A DNA stretch of 64,000 nucleotides from Streptomyces sp. Mut1 (GTDB lineage Bacteria; Actinomycetota; Actinomycetes; Streptomycetales; Streptomycetaceae): contig NZ_CP120997.1 in the NCBI RefSeq assembly GCF_030719295.1, forward strand, positions 2,046,001 to 2,110,000, written 5' to 3'. Positions within the stretch are counted from its first letter, which is position 1. Every line of letters starts with the position of its first letter. Under the pieces are notes generated by a model. The model was not told the DNA's origin, did not search any database, and saw only the letters and a list, made by a program, of their open reading frames with translations. The position numbers were made by a program, and so were the translations under genes. Positions 39,902-48,807 of this stretch are shown piece after piece.

Positions 39902-40644
39902 GCCTCGGCCTCGGCTGCCGCGGCGACGGGCAGGTGCGGCTTGGTCGCGTAGGCCACGAAGCTCTTGCCGACGACCGGGTTCAGCAGTTGCTCGGTGACC
40001 CGGGTGGCCAGCGGCTTCTTCATGATGTCCCAGACCAGCAGCTTGTGGTACGCCCGCACCGGCAGCGCCTTGTCGTTGTCGACCCCGAAGGCGCACTTGA
40101 GCCACCAGTACGGCGCGTGCAGGGCGTGGGCGTGGTGGGTGCCGTACGGCTTGAGGCCGGCGCCGCGCATCCTGCCCAGAAGCTCATCGGCCTTGTAGAT
40201 GCGGATGTGGCCGCCCTCGACCTCGTGGTAGGCGTCGGAGAGGGCCCAGCAGACCTTCTCGGGGCCGTAGCGCGGGACGGTGACGGCGATCCGGCCGCCG
40301 GGCCTGAGGACCCGGACCATCTCGGCGAGCACGCCCTTGTCGTCGGGGATGTGTTCCATGACCTCGGAGATGATCACGACGTCGAAGGACTCGTCGGGGA
40401 ACGGCAGGTTCAGCGCGTCGCCCTCCATCGCGGTGGCGGTGGCGCCCTCGGGTGCCTCCCCGGCCTCCTTCATCGCGGCGAACCACTTCGCGACCTCGCG
40501 GATCTCCTCGCCGTTCTGGTCGAGGGCCACCACCTGGGCGCCGCGCCGGTAGCACTCGAAGGCGTGGCGTCCGGCGCCGCAGCCCAGGTCGAGCACTCGG
40601 TCGCCTGCGGCGAGCGGGAAGCGGGTGAAGTCCACGGTCAGCAC
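39898..40644 (-). CDS. class I SAM-dependent methyltransferase
   Basis: 248 residues, GTG start. Methyltransferase fold: GDRVLDLGCGAGRHAFECY (motif I, about residues 14-32), QVVALDQNGEEIREV, GDALNLPFPDESFDVVIISEV (motif II), LRPGGRIAVTVPRYG. The C-terminal half (HHAHALHAPYWWLKCAFGVDND) is distinctive and includes aromatic-rich segments for a hydrophobic substrate. Middle gene of the cassette, start about 70 bases from the GT4 stop. Confidence 0.92.
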   Translation of the reverse strand: MLTVDFTRFPLAAGDRVLDLGCGAGRHAFECYRRGAQVVALDQNGEEIREVAKWFAAMKEAGEAPEGATATAMEGDALNLPFPDESFDVVIISEVMEHIPDDKGVLAEMVRVLRPGGRIAVTVPRYGPEKVCWALSDAYHEVEGGHIRIYKADELLGRMRGAGLKPYGTHHAHALHAPYWWLKCAFGVDNDKALPVRAYHKLLVWDIMKKPLATRVTEQLLNPVVGKSFVAYATKPHLPVAAAAEAEA

Positions 40645-40715
40645 GAATGCCTGCTTTCGCGGTCGGGGTCGGGAGGGTGGTCAGGGGAGTCAGGGGCCCG
40701 GCGGGCGGGCCGGGT

Positions 40716-42047
40716 TCATCGCCGGCCGCCGGGGCCGGTCGCGGCGCGGGCGGCGATCGCCTGCCGGTAGAGGGCGGCGGTGCCTATCGCGGCCTGCTTC
40801 CAGGTGAACCGGGCGAGCACCCGCTCGCGCCCCGCGGCCCCGAGCCGGGCGCGCAGCTCCGCGTCGCCGAGCAGCCGGCCGAGCGCGTCCGCGAGGGCGC
40901 CGGGGTCGGCGGGCGGCACCGCGAGGCAGGTCTCGCCGTCCGCGCCGGCCACCTCGGGGATCGCTCCTCCGGTGGTGGCGACGAGCGGGGTGCCGGTGGC
41001 CATGGCCTCGGCGGCGGGCAGCGAGAAGCCCTCGTACAGGGAGGGGACGCAGGCGATCCGGGCGCCGCGCACCAGGTCGACCAGCTCGGTGTCGCTGATG
41101 CCCTTGACGAACTCGACGGCGTCCGAGAGCCCGTGCCGCTCGATGGCCTGGGCGACCGGCCCGTCCTCGGCGCGGCGCCCGACGACGACGAGGTGGGCCG
41201 CGGGGTTGCCGGTGCGGAGCTTGGCGAGGGCCTCGACGAGGTGGACGAGACCCTTGAGCGGGACGTCGGCGCTGGAGGTGGTGACGATCCGGCCGGGGAC
41301 CTCGGCGACCGAGGGGTCGGGCGACCACAGGTCGGTGTCGGCGCCGATGTGGACGACCTGGACGCGGCGGGGGTCCACCCCGAGGTGGTCCACGATCTCC
41401 TGCCTGGAGGAGCCGGAGACGGTGAGCACGGACGGCAGCCGGCGCGCGACCCGCTTCTGCATGCGGGTGAAGGCGTACCAGCGGCGTACGGAGGCGCGGC
41501 GGCGGCGGTTGGGGGCCGCGTCCAGGTCGAGCTGCCGGTCGACGGTGATGGGGTGGTGGATCGTGGTGACCAGCGGGGCGCCGAGGTCGCCGAGCAGCCC
41601 GTAGCCGAGCGTCTGGTTGTCGTGGATGACGTCGAACTCGCCGCGGCGGGCGGCGAGGTGGCGCCGGGCCCGCAGGCTGAAGGTGAGCGGTTCGGGGAAG
41701 CCGCCGGTCCACATGGTGGCGACCTCGGCGGCGTCGATCCAGTCCCGGTACTCGCCGCGCTTCGGGGTACGGAACGGGTCGGGCTGCCGGTAGAGGTCGA
41801 GGCTCGGCAGTTCGGTGAGCGGGACGTCCTCGTCGAGCACGGGGTAGGGCTGGGCGCCGATGACTTCGACGCTGTGGCCGAGGCGGGCGAGCTCCCGGGC
41901 GAGGTGGCGTACGTAGACGCCCTGTCCGCCGCAGAAAGGATTGCCCTTGTACGTGAGGAGTGCGATGCGCAGGGGGCCGTCTCCGTCGCCCGTGCCCGAC
42001 GTACCCGGGCCCGTGCGGGGGCCCGACTCTATGGCCTCAGCGGTCAC
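40716..42047 (-). CDS. GT4-family glycosyltransferase
   Basis: 443 residues from GTG at 42047 with AAGGGGG upstream. GT-B architecture: N-terminal domain with FCGGQGVYVRHLARELARLG (donor/acceptor loop), HDNQTLGYGLLGDL and TTIHHPITVDRQL. C-terminal domain with VVHIGADTDLWSPD, ADVPLKGLVHLVEALAKL, and the nucleotide-sugar EX7E element in YEGFSLPAAEAMATGTPLVAT. First gene of the cassette, divergent from kstR across 230 bases holding a KstR-type box, so it may be part of that regulon. Confidence 0.93.
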   Translation of the reverse strand: MTAEAIESGPRTGPGTSGTGDGDGPLRIALLTYKGNPFCGGQGVYVRHLARELARLGHSVEVIGAQPYPVLDEDVPLTELPSLDLYRQPDPFRTPKRGEYRDWIDAAEVATMWTGGFPEPLTFSLRARRHLAARRGEFDVIHDNQTLGYGLLGDLGAPLVTTIHHPITVDRQLDLDAAPNRRRRASVRRWYAFTRMQKRVARRLPSVLTVSGSSRQEIVDHLGVDPRRVQVVHIGADTDLWSPDPSVAEVPGRIVTTSSADVPLKGLVHLVEALAKLRTGNPAAHLVVVGRRAEDGPVAQAIERHGLSDAVEFVKGISDTELVDLVRGARIACVPSLYEGFSLPAAEAMATGTPLVATTGGAIPEVAGADGETCLAVPPADPGALADALGRLLGDAELRARLGAAGRERVLARFTWKQAAIGTAALYRQAIAARAATGPGGRR

Positions 42048-42101
42048 ACTCGGCCCCCTTCTCACTGCGTGTTCGCCGGAGCGTAACCGCTCACGCTAAT
42101 C

Positions 42102-42115
42102 TAGAACAAGTTATA
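42102..42115. promoter_or_regulatory. KstR-type operator in kstR/GT4 divergent promoter
   Basis: TAGAACAAGTTATA matches TnnAACnnGTTnnA at all eight fixed bases, 54 bases from the GT4 start and 162 bases from the kstR-like start. A separate short dyad, CTACC-GGCA-GGTAG, lies about 30 bases further right. Autoregulation is expected for KstR. Confidence 0.75.
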
Positions 42116-42277
42116 GACCGGGTCGTTCAATGAGCTACGAATCTACCGGCAGGTAGCGACGGTGCAACGGCGGGATCAGGTGATTCGCGCCACGGCACAC
42201 ACCCTGGCATGCTGTGCGCCGCCGCACCGGCCGTCGCGCCCTCGCGGACGCGGACGCAAGCCACGGGGATGGGACAC

Positions 42278-42889
42278 ATGACAGCGGAAGCCAGACCGGC
42301 ATCGCCGCCCCTGACGGAACGCCAGGAGGCCCGCCGCCGCCGCATCCTGCACGCCAGCGCCCAGCTCGCCGGCAAGGGCGGCTTCGAGGCCGTCCAGATG
42401 CGCGAGGTGGCGGAGGCCGCAGGGGTCGCCCTCGGCACCCTGTACCGGTACTTCCCGTCCAAGGTCCACCTCCTCGTCGCCACCATGCAGGACCAGCTCC
42501 AGCACATGCACACGACCCTCCGCAAGCGCCCCCCGGCCGGGGACGACGCGGCGGCCCGGGTCACCGACACCCTGATGCGGGCCTTTCGCGCGATGCAGCG
42601 CGAACCGCACCTCGCGGACGCGATGGTCCGGGCGCTGACGTTCGCGGACCGCAGCGTGAGCCCCGAGGTGGACACGGTCTCGCGGCTCACGACCGCGATC
42701 ATCCTGGACGCGATGGGCACCGGCCACCCGACGCCGGAACAGCTCTCCGCCGTCCGGGTGATCGAGCACACCTGGCACTCGGCGCTGATCACCTGGCTCT
42801 CGGGCCGGGCGTCGATCGCGCAGGTGCGCACGGACATCGAGACGGTGTGCCGGCTGATCGACCTGTCGGCGCCGGACCCGGCCCCCTAG
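42278..42889 (+). CDS. kstR: KstR-like TetR-family repressor of lipid/steroid catabolism
   Basis: 203 residues from ATG at 42278. The HTH region, GFEAVQMREVAEAAGVALGT followed by LYRYFPSKVHLLVATM (about residues 33-68), is almost the same as mycobacterial KstR (AVQMR, GTLYRYFPSKVHLLV). The C-terminal helices keep KstR-like blocks: RAFRAMQREPHLADAMVRAL, FADRSVSPEVDTV, RVIEHTWHSALITWLSGRAS. KstR is released by steroid-CoA esters (3-oxo-cholestenoyl-CoA in mycobacteria). Matching operators are found at three promoters in this window. The stop codon's last base begins a perfect inverted repeat. The exact ligand in this organism is not known. Confidence 0.88.
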   Translation: MTAEARPASPPLTERQEARRRRILHASAQLAGKGGFEAVQMREVAEAAGVALGTLYRYFPSKVHLLVATMQDQLQHMHTTLRKRPPAGDDAAARVTDTLMRAFRAMQREPHLADAMVRALTFADRSVSPEVDTVSRLTTAIILDAMGTGHPTPEQLSAVRVIEHTWHSALITWLSGRASIAQVRTDIETVCRLIDLSAPDPAP

Positions 42890-42945
42890 GGCCTGTCTTC
42901 ACACTGCCGTCTGCCGGGCGACGACGGCAGTGTGAAGACAGGCCC
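42889..42945. terminator. 23-bp perfect inverted repeat after kstR
   Basis: GGGCCTGTCTTCACACTGCC plus GTC at 42889-42911 pairs exactly with 42923-42945 around an 11-base loop. The stem starts on the last base of the kstR stop codon. It is longer and less GC-pure than the other terminators here. A second, imperfect CTGGACCC...GGGTCCAG dyad follows (about 42944-43002). Confidence 0.7.
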
Positions 42946-43084
42946 TGGACCCGGGCGGGCGCCTGCCATGTGCGGCGCCCACACGCCCCGGGGTCCAGGT
43001 GGGGTGCCCTGCACCATATCGACGACGGCACGGTGTTCATACGGTTCGGCGACATCACAGGAACACGCCGAGGAGCCGGTCACC

Positions 43085-44326
43085 ATGCCCCGCACAGCCC
43101 GCAGATCCCTCAGATCCCTCACCCCCGTCCGTACCGTCGCCGTCCTGGCCGCGGCCGGCCTGCTGCTGACCGGCTGCACCGCCGCCGGGAAGGCGGGCGG
43201 GTCCGACTCCGCGGAGTCCGCCGACGACTCGGCCGTGAAGGTCGGCCTGGTGTACTCCAGGACCGGGCTGCTGGCCGACTACGGCAAGCAGTACCGCGAC
43301 GGCTTCATGGCCGGCCTGGACTACGCCACCAAGGGCACCCGCAAGGCCGGCGGCCACCCCATCGAGGTCACCGAGCAGGACGACGCGGGCGACCCGGGCA
43401 AGGCCGTGTCCGCCGCGAAGAACCTCATCGGCAAGGGCTACAAGGTGCTGGCCGGCACCACCGACTCCGGTGTCGCCCTCCAGATGGCCCCGCTCGCCGC
43501 CCAGAACAAGGTGCTCTACATCTGCGGCCCGGCCGCCACCGACGCGGTGACCGGCATCAACGACTACACCTTCCGCTCCGGCCGCCAGTCCTACCAGGAC
43601 ATCCTGACGGCGGGGACGATGCTCGGGGACGCCAAGGGCAAGAAGGTCACGGTGCTCGCCCAGGACTCCACCTTCGGCCAGGCCAACGTGGCCGCCGTCA
43701 AGGCGGTGCTCGGCGAGAAGGGCGCGAAGGTGGGCTCGGTGCTGGCGCCGCCCAGCGCGACGGACCTGACGCCGTTCGCCCGGCAGGTCAAGGCGGGCGG
43801 GCCCGACCTGGTCTTCGTCGCCTGGGCCGGGTCGACCGCCCCGGCGCTGTGGACCGCGCTGGACCAGCAGGGCGTACTCGGCGCGAGCAAGGTGGTCACC
43901 GGCCTGGCCGGCACCGCCTCGTACCCGGTCTTCGGGGCCGCCGGCTCCAAGGTGTCGTTCCTGGCGCACTACTTCCCGGGCGCGGGCGGTGACAACGCCG
44001 TGGAGAAGGCGATGCTGGACGCGGTGAAGAAGGACGGCGGCCGGCCCGACCTGTTCACCCCGGACGGCTTCACCGCGGCGCAGATGATCGTGCGCGCCAT
44101 CGAGGAGGGCGGCGCCACCGACACCGCCGCGATGGTGAAGGCCCTGGAGGGCTGGAGCTTCGACGGCGTCAAGGGACAGACCCGGGTGCGCGGCGAGGAC
44201 CACGCGCTGCTCCAGCCGATGTTCGTGGCCAAGCTGGACGGCAAGGGCAAGACGGCCGAGCCGAAGCTGCTGGACACCGAGCAGATGGACGCCGTGGCCC
44301 CGCCCGTGAAGCCCGCGGCGGGCTGA
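43085..44326 (+). CDS. Liv-type ABC substrate-binding lipoprotein
   Basis: 413 residues from ATG at 43085 with GAGGAG upstream. Lipoprotein signal with VAVLAAAGLLLTGC lipobox (Cys near residue 31). Then the Peripla_BP_6 fold: VKVGLVYSRTGLLADYGKQY, DAGDPGKAVSAAKNLIGKGY, GTTDSGVALQMAPLAAQNKV, FRSGRQSYQDI, ARQVKAGGPDLVFVAWAG and TRVRGEDHALLQPMFVAKL. This family binds branched amino acids, amides, urea or aromatic acids outside the cell. The ligand cannot be predicted. First gene of a six-gene operon with tight overlaps. Confidence 0.93.
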   Translation: MPRTARRSLRSLTPVRTVAVLAAAGLLLTGCTAAGKAGGSDSAESADDSAVKVGLVYSRTGLLADYGKQYRDGFMAGLDYATKGTRKAGGHPIEVTEQDDAGDPGKAVSAAKNLIGKGYKVLAGTTDSGVALQMAPLAAQNKVLYICGPAATDAVTGINDYTFRSGRQSYQDILTAGTMLGDAKGKKVTVLAQDSTFGQANVAAVKAVLGEKGAKVGSVLAPPSATDLTPFARQVKAGGPDLVFVAWAGSTAPALWTALDQQGVLGASKVVTGLAGTASYPVFGAAGSKVSFLAHYFPGAGGDNAVEKAMLDAVKKDGGRPDLFTPDGFTAAQMIVRAIEEGGATDTAAMVKALEGWSFDGVKGQTRVRGEDHALLQPMFVAKLDGKGKTAEPKLLDTEQMDAVAPPVKPAAG

Positions 44327-44329
44327 ACC

Positions 44330-45114
44330 GTGACCGCACCCCACACCCTCGGGCAGGCCGGCCCGGCGGACCGGGTGGCGCCCGTGCTCCAGCTGGAGGG
44401 ACTCGGCTGGAGCGTCGGCGGCGCCACCATCGTCCAGGACGTCACGCTGAGCGTCCGCGAGGGCGAGTTCCTCGCCTTCATCGGGCCCAACGGGGCGGGC
44501 AAGACCTCCCTGTTCAACCTCATCAGCGGGCTGAACCTGCCGACCGCCGGCCGCATCGAGCTGGACGGCGCCGAGATGACGGACCGGCCCACGCACGTGC
44601 GGGCCCGGCGCGGCGTCGGCCGGACGTTCCAGACGTCCAGCCTGTGGCCCGCGATGACCGTCGCCGACCACGTCCGGCTCGCCGCGCAGGCGGCCCGGGG
44701 CGGCTCGTACCGGCTGTGGCGGCGCGCCGAGGCGTACGCCGCCGAGGTGGCCGGGGTCCTGGAACGCACCGGGCTCGGCCACCGGGCGAAGGCCACGGCG
44801 GCCGAACTGTCGCACGGCGAGAAGCGGAAACTGGAGCTGGCCGTGCTGCTGGTGGGCGAGCCCCGGCTGATGCTGCTCGACGAGCCGATGGCCGGGGTCA
44901 GCGCCGAGGAGGTCCCCGCGCTGACCGAACTCATCCGCACCCTGCACCGGGAGGAGGGGCGCACGGTCCTCATGGTCGAACACCACATGGACGTCCTGCT
45001 GGGCCTCGCGGACCGGCTCGCCGTGATGCACCACGGCCGGCTGCTCGCCCTGGACACCCCGGAGGCGGTCACCGCCGACCCGACCGTGCAGCAGGCCTAC
45101 CTCGGGGAGGGGCT

Positions 45115-45118
<4 letters not shown>
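44330..45118 (+). CDS. LivG-type ABC ATP-binding protein
   Basis: 262 residues, GTG start three bases after the binding-protein stop. Walker A IGPNGAGKTSLFNLISGL, LivG-type GVGRTFQTSSLWPAMTV, degenerate signature ELSHGEKRKLELAV, Walker B LMLLDEPMAGVS, switch MVEHHMDVLLGLADR. It energises uptake through the two permeases downstream. Stop overlaps the LivF start (GTGA). Confidence 0.94.
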
Positions 45119-45860
<742 letters not shown>

Positions 45861-45861
<1 letters not shown>

Positions 45862-46748
45862 TGTCCACCCTCGTCCTGCTCACCATGACCGGACTCGGTC
45901 TGGGGGCCCTCTACTTCCTCGTCGCGTCCGGACTCTCGCTGATCTTCGGTCTGATGGACGTGCTCAACTTCGCGCACGGGGCGCTGCTGTCCATCGGCGC
46001 GTACGGCACCTGGTGGGCCGCGTCCGGGAATCTGCCCGGCGCGGGTCCCGGCGGGGCCGGTTTCGTGCTGGCGGTCCTGTTCGGTACGGCGGTGGGCACC
46101 GCCGCCGCCGTGCTCCTGGAACTCGCCGTCGTCCGCCCGCTCTACACCCGGCCGCGCGAGCAGGTGCTCGCCACGGTCGGGGTGGGGCTGGCCGTCCCCG
46201 CGCTGCTCTCCGGCATCTGGGGCTCGGACGCCCACACCTTCCCCGGGCCCGAGGCGCTGGGCGGGACCTTCGGGCTGCTGGGCGCGCAGGTCCCCGTCAA
46301 CCGGCTGGTGCTGGTGGGGGCGGCGGTCGTGGTGCTGGTGGCGCTGCGGCTGTTCCTCGGCCGGACCCGGCACGGCCTGGTCGTCCGGGCGGGGGTCGAG
46401 GACCGGGCGATGGTCACCGCGCTCGGCATCGACGTCCGCAAGGCGTTCACGCTGGTCTTCGCGATCGGCGGCTGCGCGGCGGCGCTCGGCGGGGCGCTCG
46501 GCGGGCTGTACTTCGGCTCGGTCGACCCCCACCAGGGCACCTCGCTGCTGATCTTCGCGTTCGTCGTCGTGGTCACCGGCGGCATGGGGTCGGTGACCGG
46601 CGCCGCCGTGGCGTCCGTGGTCATCGGCCTGGTCCAGCAGTTCGCCAACTACTACACCGCAGCGGGGCTCGGCGATCTGGCGGTCGTCGTCCTGCTCGCC
46701 GTGCTGCTGCTGATCCGGCCGCGCGGACTGACGGGGAGGCTCGCGTGA
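45861..46748 (+). CDS. LivH-type branched-chain permease
   Basis: 295 residues with about eight membrane segments. Diagnostic LIFGLMDVLNFAHGALLSIGAY (read as GLMDVLNFAHGALLSIGAY), VGLAVPALLSGIWG, and RKAFTLVFAIGGCAAALGGALGG, with GGMGSVTGAAVASVVIGLVQ near the end. Pairs with the LivM-type permease. Stop overlaps the next GTG (GTGA). Confidence 0.93.
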
Positions 46749-47857
46749 GCACCGCCACCGACACACCCGACCGCACCGACAAGCGCCCGGCGAAGGCCCC
46801 GGCCCGGGCCGGGCGGACCCGGCCGCTGCGCTGGTGGCCGGCCGTCGTCCTGCTGGTGCTGGTGGTCGCGCCGTTCAGCGCCGTACCGGTTCCGGGCGTG
46901 CTCGACGGGCCCCTCGGCTCGGCGGGCAGTCTGCAACTCCTGGCGACGTGCCTGCTCTTCGGCGCCCTGGCCACCGGCTACGACCTGCTGCTCGGGCGGA
47001 CCGGGCTGCTCTCGTTCGGCCACGCCCTGTACTTCGCGGCGGGCAGCTACGCCACCAACCTGTTCCTGCTGGAGGCGGGGCTGCCGTTCGCCCTCGCCAC
47101 CGTTCTCGGGCTGCTCTTCGGGATCGCGCTCGCGCTGGCCCTGGGGTCGGTGAGCCTGCGCGTCACCGGCATCGGCTTCTCCATGGTGACCCTGGCGTTC
47201 GCCCAGGCGGGCTCGATCCTGGTGTCCCGCAACCCCGGCGGGATCACCGGCGGCGAGGAGGGCCGGGCGGCCCCCTCCGACCTGCTGCCGTCCTCGCTCG
47301 TCGGCATCGACAACACCGCCAACCTGTACTGGATCGCGCTGGCCTACCTCGTCCTCACCCTGGGCGTCGTCCACTGGGCGGTCCGCTCCCCCACCGGCCG
47401 GGTCTGGGAGGGCATCAAGGAGAACGAGCGCCGGGTGGAGGTGCTGGGCCTGAAGCCGTACGGGTTCAAGCTGACGGCGTTCGTGGTCGCGGGCGGGCTC
47501 GCGGCGCTCGGCGGGATCGTGCACCTGCTGCTGACGGGCGGTTCCACCCCGCAGACGACCACCTCCGACTTCACGCTGTCGCTGCTGGTGATGGTGGTGC
47601 TCGGCGGCTCGGGGACCCGCTGGGGCCCGATGGTCGGCGGCATCCTCTACACCTGGGCCGACCACCGGCTCGGCGACCTGGCCGGTTCGGGCGCGGTCGC
47701 CGATCTGCCGGCGGTGCTGCGCGTACCGCTCTCGCAGCCGCTGTTCCTGCTGGGCGTGCTGTTCGTGGCCGTGGTACATCTGCTGCCCGGCGGCCTGGCC
47801 CGGCTGCCGTCCCGGTTGCGGGCCGCATCGAACCGGAAGGAGACCGGAGAGCAGTGA
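46745..47857 (+). CDS. LivM-type branched-chain permease
   Basis: 370 residues. A charged N-terminal tail of about 28 residues, then about nine membrane segments. LivM hallmarks: LLLGRTGLLSFGHALYFAAG, RVTGIGFSMVTLAFAQAGSI, GVHW-like loop RVWEGIKENERRVEVLGL, FKLTAFVVAGGLAALGGIVH and MVVLGGSGTRWGPMVGGIL. Stop overlaps the hydrolase GTG. Confidence 0.93.
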   Translation: MSTATDTPDRTDKRPAKAPARAGRTRPLRWWPAVVLLVLVVAPFSAVPVPGVLDGPLGSAGSLQLLATCLLFGALATGYDLLLGRTGLLSFGHALYFAAGSYATNLFLLEAGLPFALATVLGLLFGIALALALGSVSLRVTGIGFSMVTLAFAQAGSILVSRNPGGITGGEEGRAAPSDLLPSSLVGIDNTANLYWIALAYLVLTLGVVHWAVRSPTGRVWEGIKENERRVEVLGLKPYGFKLTAFVVAGGLAALGGIVHLLLTGGSTPQTTTSDFTLSLLVMVVLGGSGTRWGPMVGGILYTWADHRLGDLAGSGAVADLPAVLRVPLSQPLFLLGVLFVAVVHLLPGGLARLPSRLRAASNRKETGEQ

Positions 47858-48747
47858 CTGCGCACCCGGAGTACGAAGAGATCGAGGTCCCCGTGCGCGG
47901 GGGCGCGTTGACCGCGCTGCGCTGGCCGGCCGCCGACCCGGACGCCCCGGTGGTGGTGGCGCTGCACGGCATCACCGCCAACGCGCTGTCCTGGGCGGCG
48001 GTGGCCCGGCAGCTGGCCGGCCGCGTCACGCTGATCGCCCCGGACCTGCGGGGCCGGGCCGGCAGCGCGCACCTGCCGGGGCCGTACGGCATCGGCGCGC
48101 ACACCGACGACATCGCCGCCCTCGCCGAGGCCCTGGGCCCGGACCGGGTGGTGCTGGCGGGCCACTCGATGGGCGCGTTCGTGGCGGCGCTGGCCGCGGT
48201 GCGCCACCCGGACCGCTTCGGGCCGCTGCTGCTCGTGGACGGCGGCATCGGCTTCCCCGCCCCCACCCATCTGACCCCGGACGAGCTGATGACGGCGGTG
48301 ATCGGCCCGGCGATGGACCGGCTGTCGATGACCTTCCCGGACCGGGCCGCCTACCGCGCGTTCTGGCAGGCCCACCCGGCGTTCGCGGACGCCTGGTCGG
48401 ACGAGGTGGACGCGTACATCCAGCGCGATCTGACGGGCGAGGAGCCGGAGTTGCGCTCGACCTGCCGGATCGAGGCGATCCGCACGGACGGGGTCGGCCT
48501 GTTCGACGAGGAGGTCCTCTCTGCGGTGCGGAAGCTGCCCGCCGACGCGGTGCTGCTGTGGGCGGCGCGCGGTCTGATGGACGAGGAGCAGGGCCTGTAC
48601 GACGAGGGCCGGCTGACCGCCGCCGGCCTGGGCGGGACCCGGGTGGAGCCGGTCGCGGTGAAGGACGTGAACCACTACACGGTCCTCACGGGCGACCGGG
48701 GCGCGCGGGAGATCGCGGACCGGCTGGTGGCGTTCGCGCGCGCCTGA
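47854..48747 (+). CDS. alpha/beta hydrolase encoded in Liv-type operon
   Basis: 297 residues, GTG start with GGAAGGAGA and GTGA coupling. Catalytic set: oxyanion HG in VVALHGITANALSW, nucleophile elbow AGHSMGAFVAAL (Ser near residue 107), and His in KDVNHYTVLTG near the C-terminus. Cap region about 135-215. Cytosolic. Being translationally tied to a solute importer, it probably hydrolyses an ester or amide form of the imported compound. Substrate unknown. Confidence 0.9.
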   Translation: MTAHPEYEEIEVPVRGGALTALRWPAADPDAPVVVALHGITANALSWAAVARQLAGRVTLIAPDLRGRAGSAHLPGPYGIGAHTDDIAALAEALGPDRVVLAGHSMGAFVAALAAVRHPDRFGPLLLVDGGIGFPAPTHLTPDELMTAVIGPAMDRLSMTFPDRAAYRAFWQAHPAFADAWSDEVDAYIQRDLTGEEPELRSTCRIEAIRTDGVGLFDEEVLSAVRKLPADAVLLWAARGLMDEEQGLYDEGRLTAAGLGGTRVEPVAVKDVNHYTVLTGDRGAREIADRLVAFARA

Positions 48748-48753
48748 CCGGGA

Positions 48754-48802
48754 ACGACGGGAGGGGCCCGGCGGCACACCGTCCGCCGGGCCCCTCCGTC
48801 GT
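48754..48802. terminator. bidirectional hairpin terminator
   Basis: About 20 bp of near-perfect stem (ACGACGGGAGGGGCCCGGCG side pairs with 48783-48802, with a single-base bulge) around CACACCGT, between convergent hydrolase and esterase genes. Confidence 0.8.
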
Positions 48803-48807
48803 GCGTG

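Noticed and set aside
42889-43010. MITE-like or insertion remnant suggested by long inverted repeats
   Set aside because: No target-site duplication or transposase-like ends can be shown from one copy; kept as terminator with the alternative noted.
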